Source: Diphasiastrum complanatum
Lineage: Eukaryota; Streptophyta; Lycopodiopsida; Lycopodiales; Lycopodiaceae
DNA length: 64,000 nucleotides
Direction of reading: 5' to 3'
Assembly: GCA_029204225.1 (NCBI GenBank)
Contig: CM055113.1
Location: forward strand, 33,257,011 to 33,321,010
In this document: piece by piece, positions 44,521 to 60,798 of the stretch
Layout of the letters: every line of letters starts with the position of its first letter
How positions within the stretch are numbered: position 1 is the first letter of the stretch
Position numbers and translations under genes: made by a program
The notes under the pieces: generated by a model
The model's database searches: none
Seen by the model: only the letters and a program-made list of their open reading frames with translations
Told to the model about the DNA's origin: nothing

Positions 44521-47500
44521 AACTATAGCTATTTAGAAAAAATGACTTGGGTTAATGGAACAACCATCATCCTCAACTTATCGCTAACGAAGAAAAGCTG
44601 ATCTACGAGAATTTTTCTCGACATTAGATACTAATTCAAAAAAAAAATATGTTAGTTGACTCCAATTGAAAAAAAAAAATGGATCTTCAACTTCATCGAG
44701 ATCAGTACTCTAATTTTCGAACCTTGGAAAGAAGAGAAAGAAATATGTATAAAATGTTTTCAAGATAGAAGATTATGTTACTAGAATAGATACATCATTT
44801 TATTGAAGAAGATGAGATAGAACAATAAAAGACAATCTCAATATCTTAGTCAAAGAGGTGGAACTTAGCTTGTTAGTCTAAAGTTTTAGAAGTAAAGCCA
44901 ACTAAAATCAACAACTTTGCTATTAGAATCTTTTCACAAGTTGTAGCAATTAGAGGTAAGTATGTAGGTGCTATCCAAAATAATCAAGATAATTGTTCCC
45001 AAGAAGAGGAGTTTGTCTCTCAACTATCTTATGATTGTTATCTAGATTTGTGAAAGAGCTAGTATAAGCTTTCGAGAAGAGATTCCATGCTAAATCCAAA
45101 AGTTTCTATTATTTTGTTAAATGGCATTGAATTGAAAATAAAGCTATCTTGAGACTCTAGAATCTAAACTCGGCCACTCTTTTCTTGAAAACCTAAAAGA
45201 AGAAGAAAAAATAGGAACATAAGAGAAGTCAATGAAAATAAATGTAACAACAAAAAGGTTCAACAATCATTTTGGAGGCAAGGAGACTTGAGAAGTAGTT
45301 CAAATTTTCGCCCATATCATAAAGAATGAGTTATTAGAATATGACTTGCTTCTTCTTGTTTTGTTGTTGTTTCTCTCCATTAGATAAGATATAGATTATT
45401 TATCTTCGATCTTGTAGCTCATTGGAACATATATTTTCCACTTGCTTTTACAAGGAGTAATATTAGTTTGTGTTGAACCATTTTCTCTATGTACTTTTGC
45501 AAACAATAAATAATTAAAGTAGTCTTTTCAAGAAGTTTTTTTTTGCTAGATCAAAGTTTGTTGATTCTAATACTTTTTAGAGTCCTAGGCCCAAATACAT
45601 TGAAATTTTTTTGCTAAGATAAATATGAGAGTAGTAAGAATCAATCGTATTTAGTATGTTTGTCCATGATGAATGAAATTTGGAATTATCTCTACGATTC
45701 TAACTAGGAGATATTATTTCTACAAACAATTGGAGATTCAAGCAGAAATTTGTAGTTTCTTACAATTTAGAAAATGTAATATCCAAGTTCAATCTACTTG
45801 AATTCTTTTTAAATAAAATGATATATATTCTTTAGTATTTAAATTCACTTTGAATGAAAGCAACACTGGAAACATTTGTATTTGCTTGGTGATGACCAAT
45901 CAAAGTGTTCACATTAAGCTAGATACTAGAATGATCTTTGAAGAATAAAATTTATACATACTCTCTAATTTTCAAGGAGAAAGTGATTTAGTATCATATA
46001 TAAAAATTTTAGTTTCTCAAATTCAACATTCTAAAAAAATACAATAAAGAAAATCTATATCAAAATTTACATGTTTGAACCTATGTTAAGTTCGTAAAGA
46101 TAATAAGCATGCATTTGAATATTTGAACATAAATTTGCTACTATCGAATCCATGAAGCCAACAAAGTATAAAATCTTTGCTTGGATAATTATGTAGAAAA
46201 CTTTGACAGATAGGGCAAGATATAAGAACTCCTCTCACAAAGACTATAACAAATGTAAATGTGAAAATAAATTTCTCTCCACACCTCTTCTGTCCAATCA
46301 CTTAGAGTTTTGGAAAGAAAGAAATTAGGCTTTCGAAATATGATTCTATGTCATACTCAAAGCACCTCTTTACATATCTTCTTGCTCAATGACATAGATA
46401 TTGATGATAGTGAACATGCAATTTGATTGACTTTTTCTATGATGAGAATTATTCTCGTGGAAGCAAACTTTTCCATGTTTGTAACATCAATGTCACAAGT
46501 TTTAACTCTATACTATTTCTCTTCAAGATTGATAGAATGGGAGTTTAATAAATAGAAGATCGAACTCTAACAATTATCACATGTTTGAAGTGATGCAACA
46601 TCATGTTACGTTGCATAGTTTCTTAGATTAAACTAAATCTGATTAAAGAAATATGTATTTGATATGCATAAACTACGTGAAAGACAAAACTTTGTCATTG
46701 TTGACTAACGATGTGACATGCTAGCACTTTCATATGATCAAGAGCGTCTACATGAGTAAGAATAAGCATTTCAACTTGCTATATGAAGACCATGTAGAAG
46801 TTGGACTTTTTCTCAGCCTATAATTTATATTTTTACTTGAGTTTTACAATATAGTGAATTCAAACATGATTTCAATATTAGAAATGAATTTTATGCTTTT
46901 CAATTTGTAATTTTCAAATCACATCATCAACCTATATATGATATTATTTCATGAGTGTTACAATAGAGTAGTCAATAATATTATATATTTTTATATTGGA
47001 TTTTAAGGAAATGACACATGGAATGATCATAAAATTGCTTTTGCTACAAGCTACATATCAAATATTTTTAGTTAGGTGCCAATCAATAATGCTTCTAAAC
47101 ATGTCTATGTTGTCGTAATGGGTGTCAATCAAATATTTTTAGTTATGTGCCTGTCAACAAGGCTTCTAAAATTGTCTATGTTGTTGTAATGGATGTCAAT
47201 CACGTCTTTTATGAGTATATAGTTATGTGAAGTGATAAAATATTAGTGTTTTTTATGAAAAAATATTGCAATGACAATTTTTTCTATTTACCACTAGTTA
47301 TTTAACATATGAAAAAGCTCAAAAGTCTCTTATGGTCTTGTACCAAAAGTCTCTTATGCTCTTGTACAAGCAAGTACAATATGATCTCCCCCCCAACACA
47401 CACACACACACACACACATTTAGATCAAATAGTATTGCAATACCCAAAATTTTCTAAGTCATATTTTATTACGTAAGTGGTGAATTGGTGAGGACTTCCT

Positions 47501-48230
47501 CACCTTGAGGTTAAGGAGTTTGTTTTAAATCCATTACACAAATGACAGAAGAAATAAAAAAAACCAAAAATTCCAAAACAAAAAAAAAAAATCCAAAAAC
47601 CAAAAACAAGATGAGTATGTAAAATCTTTAATATCTCAAATATCAAAAATAGTCAAAAAGGAATAAAATAAGAGTACAAAATTACCATATCGACTTTATA
47701 ATGATTTTAAAATATATATATCAATAAGCAAGCAAGCTTTTCTATATGATTACTATAATATATCATATATCAATACATTTGTCCACCAATAAATGGTGAA
47801 TTGGTTAGGCCATCTTTTTCACTATTTAAAATTGGAGCTCAAAATTAATTCACCCATATAATGAGACAATACAAGTAAAAATAATGTTAATCTAATTTGT
47901 AAAATGAATCATTTTTTAATGGTTTGCAACAATATTCTTTATTTTATTTTTGTTTTTTTGCATACAAAAGGTGTAGATTATTAAGATTTTAAGCCTTTGC
48001 AAAAATTTATAGAAAATCAAATATATATGGTTGACTTCACAAAAGTAGTGCAAGTGTCTTATTTAATAATGTTTTTTTCTCATCATAGAAAATTTGTGAA
48101 TTTTTCACTAGGAATCACAAAAAGAATTTGGTTGATCCAAATAGACAATAATAATATGTTTCAAAACTTTTATTTTATCTGTGAAGGCTAAGCAAACATA
48201 GGCCCTACTTAGATAGTTTCCATTAGAAGT
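44521..48230. other. AT-rich stretch, no gene recognised
   Basis: No domain recognised in any short ORF. A tandem duplication of 71 bp lies at 47060-47202 (unit starts AAATATTTTTAGTTA and ends GGNTGTCAATC), and a short (CA)n lies at 47395-47418. A further 60-codon open stretch at about 48231-48415 (KPIYVLLGNKENVKGSFIDY) is unidentified. Confidence 0.45.
47060..47202. repeat. Tandem duplication, 71-bp unit
   Basis: Two direct copies with about 85 percent identity by eye, starting at 47060 and 47131. Confidence 0.75.
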
Positions 48231-48516
48231 TTGATAAACCAATCTATGTATTGCTTGGCAATAAGGAAAATGTCAAAGGAAGCTTTATAGACTATGATTC
48301 CATGATAGAAGAAGCAAAAGTTAGAGTTAAAGAGCCACATGAGGAGCAAATCTTAGAAAATGTCATTTTTTCAAAAAAGAGATCGAGAAAGAGTAGAAGC
48401 AAAATTCCTCTCTGAGAAAGATATGTATTACAAAATTCTAATTCAAGCTTTTTCCTGCAAGGTGGTCCTTTTCTAAATTACCCTGGGCTCTATTGAACTG
48501 TCCCTTAGGCCTTGTA

Positions 48517-48750
48517 TTACAGCCCGCACAACGCCACATATGCTACACAGCCAACCACCAATTGTTTCTCTAGTCTCTCCCGCTTTCCTATTATGCTCTC
48601 AATTGTTGAAACTTTCGAGAAATTCCTTTCGCCAATCTCCATCACAACTTGGAGCACCAAAATGAACTCCATTCTAGCCTTCCAAATAGAATAGTTGGAG
48701 GTAGATAGTCTCTCACTAGATTCCAATAGAAAGGAACCCATAGATGCCAT
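48517..48750 (-). pseudogene. Copia gag N-terminal fragment
   Basis: It begins MASMGSFLLESSERLSTSNY then SIWKARMEFILVLQ, the same pattern as the Copia gag start at 39247. The remainder of the gene is absent downstream on this strand. Confidence 0.65.
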
Positions 48751-48756
48751 GTAATA

Positions 48757-52256
<3,500 letters not shown>

Positions 52257-52520
52257 AAGAAGGCCTTGTAGAGAACAAAGTGAATAGGAAGATCTGCTGG
52301 TAACCACACTAAACACCTGTGAGGCTGTACTGGCCAACCCGACTGCTTAGAAAAATGATGAAATGCACGCAGGACCAGAGAAGCTGGACCAAGGAGGCCT
52401 TGTAGAGAAACAAAGTGAGAGGGAAGACCTGCTAGTAACCACAGTAAACACTTGTGAGGCTGTACTGGCAAATCCGACTGCTCAAAGAAATGATAAAATG
52501 CACGTGCAGGACGAGAGAAG
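52257..52520. repeat. Tandem duplication, about 132-bp unit
   Basis: Two diverged direct copies: AAGAAGGCCTTGTAGAGAAC (52257) and AAGGAGGCCTTGTAGAGAAA (52391), each ending GAGAAGC(T/C)GGACC. Confidence 0.8.
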
Positions 52521-52602
52521 CCGGACCGATAATATGAGTGTGATCAGCCAGAAAAAGAAGTAAGCAAAAGGGAAAACCTCTGCGGAAACATGAAGGGCAC
52601 GA

Positions 52603-52758
52603 AAACGAGCAGGAGCAAAAAAGAGGACCACCCACAGAATCACCTTGACACGTAGAAAACGAGCAGAGCAAAAAAGAGGACCACCCACAGAATCACCTTG
52701 ACACGTAGAAAACGAGCAGGAGCAAAAAAGAGGACCACCCACAGAATCACCTTGACAC
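52603..52758. repeat. Tandem triplication, about 56-bp unit
   Basis: Three near-identical direct copies of AAAACGAGCAGGAGCAAAAA followed by AGAGGACCACCCACAGAATC and ACCTTGACAC. The near-identity indicates a recent expansion. Confidence 0.88.
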
Positions 52759-53002
52759 ATACCGAGTTCTAAAGGGCAGGTACTCTCAATACTCAAGCCT
52801 CACAAATAGAATAAAATGTAGTTGCCTTTGCAAGAATACAGGCCTTCTATGTCTCTTGTACTATATAGCTCTCTATGATTGGGGCTGCTGATTTGCTTAG
52901 CTGGAGCTTGGGGACGTGATGGCGACGACGTGACCACCGAATGCGATCACTAACCTGCCCACTTGCACGTAGCCACTACATATAGCCGGTGTGTGACCTG
53001 CC

Positions 53003-53027
53003 GGTGCCGGAGAGCCGATCCGGCACC
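53003..53027. repeat. GC-rich perfect inverted repeat
   Basis: GGTGCCGG, a 9-base loop, then CCGGCACC, in a locally GC- and CpG-rich segment (52900-53300) upstream of the transporter gene. Confidence 0.7.
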
Positions 53028-53128
53028 GCGCCGCAAAGTCAGGGCCCGGCAGTCCGGCCGACAACCCCCCATGGGCAAGTAATAGTTAATGCGCAAGCAC
53101 CTGGATCTATGCCACCTGGTATACTTGC

Positions 53129-53582
53129 CACGTGTCAAGACGGTGATCGTTCATTGTCAGAGCTCGGCGAGATCTGAACGGTTTGGTCAGAATCCAACGG
53201 TCACAAGCTTCCATGTCATGACCGGTCCAGAACACCAGTTTTGGCTGTGGGGCTTTTACCGATGGCTAAATGGTTAGATGCTCGCCACGCGTCAAAGATG
53301 CAAATTAAACGTTTCTAACTGTTCGATTTTTGAAACGTGGCAAGATCTCGATGCCTATGTATCATCCAACGGTGGCGAGATGAAAGCTTAGCGTGCCGTT
53401 AAGATACTGCTACAGCCACGTGTAAAAGTATCTTCTGCATATTAAATTACCCCGCAGGTATTTACCGAGGTAAATATTTTCTTTTGGTAGATCGAGATCG
53501 AGCGAATTCACGTGGGTAGATATTTTCCGTGGTTAACCAGCGCGAAATATTTACCGTGGTAAATATTCTCTTCGGTAGATCC
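53129..53582 (+). promoter_or_regulatory. Upstream region of the transporter gene: G-boxes and GGTAAAT palindromes
   Basis: CACGTG cores lie at 53129, 53417 and 53509, with an ACGCGT-containing variant near 53287. Two direct copies of TATTTACCG(A/T)GGTAAATA, then TT(T/C)TCTT and GGTAGATC, lie at about 53459 and 53548. Each is itself nearly palindromic, and a degenerate third TATTTTCCGTGGTTAA lies between them (53521). They sit just upstream of the GA-rich presumed leader. They look like duplicated transcription-factor sites; the factor is unknown. Confidence 0.5.
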
Positions 53583-53587
53583 AGACT

Positions 53588-53589
<2 letters not shown>

Positions 53590-53624
<35 letters not shown>
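53590..53624 (+). repeat. (GA)n in the presumed 5' leader of the transporter gene
   Basis: A GA run of 35 bp about 1 kb upstream of the ATG. GA/CT tracts are common in plant 5' leaders. A 5'-UTR intron ending at the CTCTAG acceptor near 54567 would place this tract in the first exon. Confidence 0.6.
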
Positions 53625-53628
<4 letters not shown>

Positions 53629-54598
53629 GAGGGAGGAAGCAAGTAGCGATCCAGCGAAGGAGGGAGAGAAAATTTTCCGCCATATCTGATGCCACCATTT
53701 TCGTACAAGAATTCTTCATAAAGCATCGTCATTCCTTGTGATGCAAATTTGCAGTGAAAGTTTCCGCAATGGATCTTTGTCGCATTGCTTCTTGGTCCAC
53801 TGAAGATTTGCGGAAATGCTCTGTTCTTGATCTTTCAGCTTGCAAAATGATGCAGAAACCATCTGTTCTTGATCTGTAGCCTTCTTTATAAGCGTCTTTG
53901 GAAAGCAAGATGCATTGTAGGTCTCCTTTGATATCCTGGAGGTGCTTGTGGTGTTCTTGATCTGTTGTTCATGCACAAATGGCTTGTTGAAGAAGATATA
54001 GAGATATCTTGGTTTGTTTCGTGGACGGATGTGTCACATTGACACGCTGGTGTGATCTAAGGCTCGTGGCTCTATTTTTGTGTCGTTTTGTAAGATTTGT
54101 CTTGCGTTCGGGATTGTTTCTGTTCCCCCTGGCTTGTCTATCCATCGATCTGACGTTTATTTTTTTGAACTGCACTTCCGATTCATTTGTGCATCCGTCT
54201 GCCAGTTGGAAGCTGGATCTTTTAAATACGCAGTTATATTTGATACTTTTCTGTACATCATAAGGTTGTTTTCATCAGTTTTTTACTGTGGAGGAGCTTA
54301 GGTTTTATAATTTTCGCATTTTATGTTGTAGTTTTGATTTCAGATTGATATATTCCTATGGAGTGTCTCTGTTTGAAGAGTTGTTGATGAATTTTGTGCT
54401 ACAATTCTTTGAAAAACTCTTCCCATTTTTTTCAATCATTATCGGATCCGTCCAATTTTTAAAATTTGTTTTGTGGTTGCGTAATCCGTCGTCGAGGTAT
54501 TGGACCTTGATCAGCTGGATTAGGTCTGGTTCGTGTATTGTGCCTGATCTAATCCGTTGTCTCTAGCAACTCAGTAGCCGTTCCCGCACTCCATTCCT

Positions 54599-56704
54599 AT
54601 GGCATCCGAAAAGAAGAATGCTGTGTCGGACGTTGGAGCTTGGGCGATGAATGTCATTAGCTCAGTGGGGATCATTATGGCTAACAAACAAGTCATGTCC
54701 GACAAGGGGTACGCCTTTCGTTTTGGTAAGACCTCCTTTCATCTAAGTAGTTGTTCGTGACTTAAATGCAAAAGCTTTTCGCTTTCCGTTTGTGCTAGAG
54801 TCCTAGATTTGGCTTTTTGTCTAAAGATGTTGCCTTTCCATTTTGAGATTTTCTGAATCTAAAGCAGTGTTTCCGTTTATTCTCACAAACATGATTTGCA
54901 TTGTTTCAGCGACCACATTGACGGCCCTCCATTTCGCAGTTACATCCTTGGTTGGATTCGTTTCGGCCGCAGCTGGTTACATTCCTTCCAAGCATGTCCC
55001 CTTTCGGGATCTGTTTTGGTTCTCTCTCATTTCAAACACCTCGATTGTGGGGATGAATCTAAGCCTCATGCTAAACTCTGTTGGCTTCTATCAGGTATTA
55101 TTCCATAATCTATATGTCTATATAGACGACTCTAGTTCTAAAATGTCTTTCCTTTTGAAGGATACTCAAACGCAGAGTAAATAGATCTACAAATTTACAC
55201 GACAAACCCTGTTTCTCTTAACAAGATCGAATTAACGGGTGTTGCAAATTTAGCTGCAGCAATCCATAAAACTACCCTCACTGCTCTGACTGTAGCACTA
55301 TAGTCGTTTCAGTTTCAGTGCAGAAACACAAAAATGGGAAAAGCGGGATGGTAAGCTGAATGATGGATTTACCACGTCCTTTTGCAGATAGCGAAATTAA
55401 GTATGATACCTGTAGTCTGCGTTCTCGAGTGGGTCCTCCATAGTAAGACATACACCAGGGAGGTCAAAACGGCAGTGGTGGTAGTTGTGATGGGAGTTGG
55501 CATTTGCACAGTCACAGATGTATCAGTGAACTTGAAGGGGTTTCTGGCAGCTGTAGTTGCTATTGTCTCGACCTCTTTGCAACAAATTGTAAGTTGTTAT
55601 GTTTAAGCAGCTTAGGTTTTGTGACCTGTTGTGGATTTGTCATTTTGACAGTGCCAAAGTCGAAATTGCTCAGATATAAGCTGTTTATTTTTCGGATTTC
55701 TGATCCTTCCTTTGCATGCAGTTCATAGGTTCTCTGCAGAAGAAACATAACATAGGGTCTTTCGACTTGCTGAGCAAGACTGCACCCATTCAAGCAGCAT
55801 CATTATTGCTGCTTGGTCCCTTTGTAGACTACTTTCTTAATGGCCGCAACCTGTTGGATTACAACCTGACTACAGGCGCTATTGTAAGTTTCCTCTATCA
55901 GGAAAAACAGATCCTCTGAAAGAATAATACTGTGAGCTTTGATGGACATTGCACTTTTGTTTAGATTGTTTTCATTGTATTAAGGATTGATGGAGACACA
56001 CAACCCTTCTCAAAGGTGTTCTCTTTTTTGCTTGCTTAATCATATTTCAGGTTGTTCTCAGATTGATCAGGCCCTAAAGTTAAGTGATACTGCTTGATTT
56101 TGCAGATTTGATATAAGTCCAATGTAAATGGGTCGAAACACATCTAACACAAGCTCTTATTACTCATTTGCATCTTTTTTGCTTAGATACACAGATTTCA
56201 AATGCGGATCCAATTGTAGTACATTGATGAGCTTTTAACCTCAATTTGATACAATCTCATTAGAAAATTTCCAATGAAGTTGGCTGAACAGGCATTGCAA
56301 TCCCGTTTTTTTGCTAACAGTACTGTTTACGTGTTGTGCAGTTCTTTATTGGACTTTCATGTACCTTGGCAGTATTCTGTAACATAAGCCAGTATCTCTG
56401 CATTGGTCGATTTTCAGCAGTATCATTTCAGGTGCTGGGTCACATGAAGACAGTCTGTGTTTTGATGTTAGGCTGGTTATTATTTGATTCAAGATTGACT
56501 GTTCGAAATATGCTTGGAATGGTCGTGGCTGTGATTGGGATGGTTATTTATAGCTGGGCAGTTGAAGTGGCAAAAGCTTCTACGAAACTATCATCCACAA
56601 CCCACATTGTAAAAGACGATAACTTTAATGATGAAGATGTTTCTCTGTTAAAAAATGATATTGGTCTACAAAACAAAACAAGGGATATAGAACTTGGAAA
56701 GTAG
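54599..56704 (+). CDS. URGT: UDP-rhamnose/UDP-galactose-type transporter (nucleotide-sugar transporter, URGT family)
   Basis: Five coding exons join in frame with GT/AG introns: 54599-54725, 54910-55094, 55388-55588, 55722-55883 and 56342-56704, giving 345 codons and no internal stop. Plant URGT proteins have about this length. Landmarks: [20 protein letters not shown] at residue 10, ATTLTALHF at 43, [20 protein letters not shown] across the exon 2/3 junction, [23 protein letters not shown] across exons 3/4, [10 protein letters not shown], and [20 protein letters not shown], then [18 protein letters not shown]. About ten membrane helices are expected. The family exchanges UDP-rhamnose or UDP-galactose for UMP across the Golgi membrane, supplying pectin and other cell-wall glycan synthesis. 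The C-terminal tail ([13 protein letters not shown] to IELGK) is hydrophilic and somewhat long. It appears functional; substrate choice cannot be read from sequence. Confidence 0.93.
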
Positions 56705-57124
56705 GCGAAGGAACAGATCTAAGGTGCATCTGGCTGCTGATGACATATGGAGACGAAGCAGCATTTTCCAATCAGGTCTGCTACATTTTGAAAGTTCTAT
56801 AATTAATACGAAGTGGATGGTTCAACCTATCTTGTGCAATAGGAAATATTCGTGCTTCCCTGCAATGACTGAACCTGGAGCAGACTACATTCTTTGGGAA
56901 CTGCTGATTCCAGCTCGGGTTCTTGATACTTCGACTATTTTTGTTAGATTTTCAGAGCTTCGAGAGAGTGACCCTGAGAATTTCTATAGGTGAGCATGGC
57001 TTTCTAAAAGGGGTTTTTGCTTAGACTTTTGAGTCAATTGTTCATAAGCTCACCTAATGCAGCTTTATTCAACGTGTTAAGCTAGTTTGCTTTTGGCTGA
57101 TTACTTTCCACAGCTGTGAATAAA
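56705..57124 (+). terminator. 3' UTR of the transporter gene with AATAAA signal
   Basis: Non-coding sequence follows the TAG at 56702-56704. AATAAA lies at 57119-57124 and could direct polyadenylation. ORFs overlapping this region are not supported. Confidence 0.45.
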
Positions 57125-60100
57125 ATTGGGAGGTTACTTACTAACAAGTCCTCAGCAAAAATGTGTATATTTTTTAACTACTTGAAATCCATGCCTTTTC
57201 CTTGTCAGCTCTTTATTTCAAGCCTATTTTGTGGTGAGCTTTATATCCGAAGGAAAAACTAACCAGCAACATGCTTGCTTGATGATATAGCATCTTGGTA
57301 ATTCATATTTTTTTGTATTCAAGATTCCAGCTAGGTCTTTATTTATACTCGTTTTGGAACATCTACTAGTGGATCATGGAGATCTTGGGCTTCTATTTGT
57401 CCACGTGATGTAGTCAAGGACTAAAGGAACGTTTTTATATTTTGTTCGTCCATGTGTGCTGAGTGGAGTATTAACGTGTCGAAAATTTACCCAAACCTAC
57501 AAGCACAAAGGTAAGGGGTGAATAATTGTCAAAGGTTCTGGGAGGAGGTTCTAGGTGAAAGGTTCTATGTCAATGTGCTATGAGAGAAGAACTGAGAATT
57601 TCAAATAGGTGAAGGTACACTGTAGCAGTGCATGCGAGAGAATAGATAGTGTACGGGTGCATGCGAGAGTATGGACAAACTTCAAAGGTACATAGAGCAG
57701 AAAAGACTACCTTGTTATAGTGTAACTTTTGCACTTGCTCGTAGAGAGATATTTCACTCTTTGATCTTTGCCTTTAGATAATCAATTGGCCCTGCGTAGA
57801 ATGTCTAGTAATCCTGGTGGTATCCGATGGTGGGAGGTACACTGTCTCTGATCTCTAATAAATGCATTTTGAAGAACGATGACTTTGATGAAGCTCAGAC
57901 CTTCAATGAGATGACATTTTTGATCTTCATGAATAGCATTCAAACTCCTAGTTGATATGAGATGGATGGACTTGGTGTACAATAACCACAGAAACAATAT
58001 CAAGCGAAAATGGATTTTTTTACTTTTTTAGGACTAGTTTCCGCACATCTATTTTTTGGGGTAGAGGACAAAGATTGACAATAACATATTTGATATGTAT
58101 ATTCATGCACTACCATTTTTGGCAAATTGAAGTTCATGCAGATCCACAAAATCTTGACCTTTGAAAGTTTGAATGCAACAATATGACTATAACATTTCTA
58201 AAAAACTAAGTATATTTTTTTAGCATTCTTTGAAACAAAAAAAAACGAACACCTCAAGTTGGTGCACACTAGAATTTTTTCAAGCTAGATGTAGCATGAT
58301 ATTCACAATTTTTTAAAAAGTAAAACCCACAAACGCCTTAGTTTATTTTGTATACATTTTCAAACATAATCAAATAAGAAGTATGAAATTTCTAGTTATT
58401 ATAATTACTTTTTAATAAGTTAAATATGTATACCTTCAAAAAAAAATTAACAGATAAGTTAATCTTTAGATTTTTAAATTGCTTAAATAACTTAAAACAG
58501 CTATAAATGTTTTTCAAAATTTAATGCTTCAAAGTTTTAAAAACTTGAAATCATTCAAAGAAATTTCAAATCAATAATTCATTCACATTTGAATTTGTTT
58601 TATAGAAACAAATTTGGAAAGGAAAAAGAAATTGGTAGCTTATGTTTTTCCATAATTGTAAATCTCAACAAGATTAAACTCTTTTTGGCTTTTTATGATG
58701 TTTTTAAATTCGAAGTTCAAAATTTTGGCATTTTGAAATAAATAAATTTTACTTAAAAGAAAAATAGGTGTCTAAGCCATTTCATTTTTGTTTGGTCACC
58801 ATGTTTAGACAATTTTTGTTAGAAAGAAAGCTTGGACATCCTGCATGTAAAAGTCCAAGCTGCAAGCTTATTAGAGGTAAGCTTAGTTTTAGAGACTTAA
58901 TGGGTTAACTTAGCCGTAGAATATTTTAGACAAGTTACAAAATTAAAGTAAAGTTAAAAATAGATTGGAGTTTGATTAGAGCTCTGTAATTCTAAACTTG
59001 GGCGGAAGTCCCACAAGCAAAGTGGACTACTTGCTCCACTCATTCTTTATAGATAAATGCAATGTGCTTAAAAAGATATCCATAAAGTGCTAAGTTGCAC
59101 TTTTTGGGTCCACAAGCTTCCTAATTGTAAACTTGCTTAATTCGCTCATTAGGTTTTTGCCAAAATGCTTATGGGATTGCATAAGGGAGCGTTGAAGACT
59201 AAAGATGCTTGTGCTTTCTCGAAGTTGTTACATTAAAATAGATCATGGGATATTATATGTTGTAGAAGTGGATTGGTATGATATATTGTGGACTGGAGTG
59301 GTAGAAGTGGAGTGGTAGGATAGATTGTGGTGTGGGGAAAGGGAGTGAAAAAGAGACTGTGAGGGAAAGTGCATGTGGACTGCGATGGGTTAGTCATAAC
59401 TTAGATCTTCCATTATGTTCTCAATTTTTGCTTTGTGTTTATATGTTAATGATTAGCTACAGAAGCTCTTTTGTCTTTTGATGTTTATCTTTTGCTTGAC
59501 TTTCATTGCTAGGATAATAGCTTTACTTCATGCTTGCTTCCTAGTTTGTAGAATGCTCATGCTTGTTTGATTTGTGTTGACTAGCACGTCCAGTGTTGTT
59601 GGGTTGTTACAGATTTGATTTTGTTGATCATCATCAACATATGGTGTCTACTTTGTGTCAAGTTAAATGCCACTCTATGTAATATTATATTGGATATCAA
59701 TTTCAAATTTCAAATTTCATAACTTCTTCATGAAAATGTGAATTGTGTAACAATTGTCAGCCTCTATTAAACGTGCATACGTTGCTACTACAAAGTTGTA
59801 TGTTGTATAATGGATGCCATTGAAAAGTAAATGTGATATAGTTGTTCATAGACTTGTGGATGTACATAAAGTTGCAATGGTTCAAATCTTGTGGATAATG
59901 GGAGATTGCTCTATGAGGCATTTCTAAGCTTTGAGATAAAAAAATGCAAAAACCAAGATCGGTATCATGGGTACAAGACAAAAAAAAAAATTGTCGGACA
60001 TTTTTTTGGCTCTTAAACTATTTCTATTTTTTTTATTCGTTTAAAAAAAATTAAATATTTTTTATAATTTTTATTTTATTTTCTACTAAGAGGTGCTTTG

Positions 60101-60798
60101 CTATGCTCAACATGGCAAAGAAGTGAGATGTTTTGTTATGCTCAATATAGCAAGGCAACTAAGCAAGTTGTGCTTGGCATGGCTTCACAACAGACTTGTA
60201 AACATATGCTGAGCATAGGAATGAAATGATGACCTTTGTTGCCAAAAGCAACATAGTTGTCTTTGAAAAATGTATTGTAAATAAAATGTATGTACATATT
60301 GGGCCCTCTTATATTTTTATAAAATTTTGCTTCTCAAAATTTGTGTTGTCTTCAAATGTTGTTTCATTCCCTATTATGATGATTTTTATGAGGTTTGTAA
60401 AAAAATTGTCCTAATAAAAAAACCAAAAGAGGTTACTCTCTTTTAGATCAAAGTCCCAAAAAAAAAGATATCATTGCGTTTCTAACCAAATCCGTGTTGT
60501 TTCATAATAAGGCATTGCCTTTAGAACACTTTCAAATTGTCGAGCCAACTTACTTGCTCCCGCACTTGAACTGCAAACATGGCCCCATTACTAAACCGGT
60601 GTCAGTCCCATGGCACTTACTGGAAGAGTTGAGCTAGTTGTTACTTCTTTTGCTCATCTTGCTCTTGCTTGTTGTTGGACTAATTTGTCGTATATTTCCA
60701 AAGCTTGAGCCCTTGTGATGTTAATATTTGAGAGTGATCTGAAGATATGAGAGGGATGATGTAGCAAGCTAGTAGTCAACCATTTTTTTACTGACATT
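57125..60798. other. AT-rich intergenic DNA, no gene seen
   Basis: No domain in any short ORF. Short direct repeats (GTAGAAGTGGA(T/G)TGGTA) occur at about 59260-59315. Confidence 0.5.

Noticed and set aside
52950..53277. Short ORFs in the GC-rich region upstream of the transporter
   Set aside because: Overlap on both strands with no motifs; the region reads better as promoter DNA.
56694..56993. 99-codon ORF overlapping the transporter stop
   Set aside because: It lies in the 3' UTR, overlaps the real stop in another frame and has no recognisable domain.
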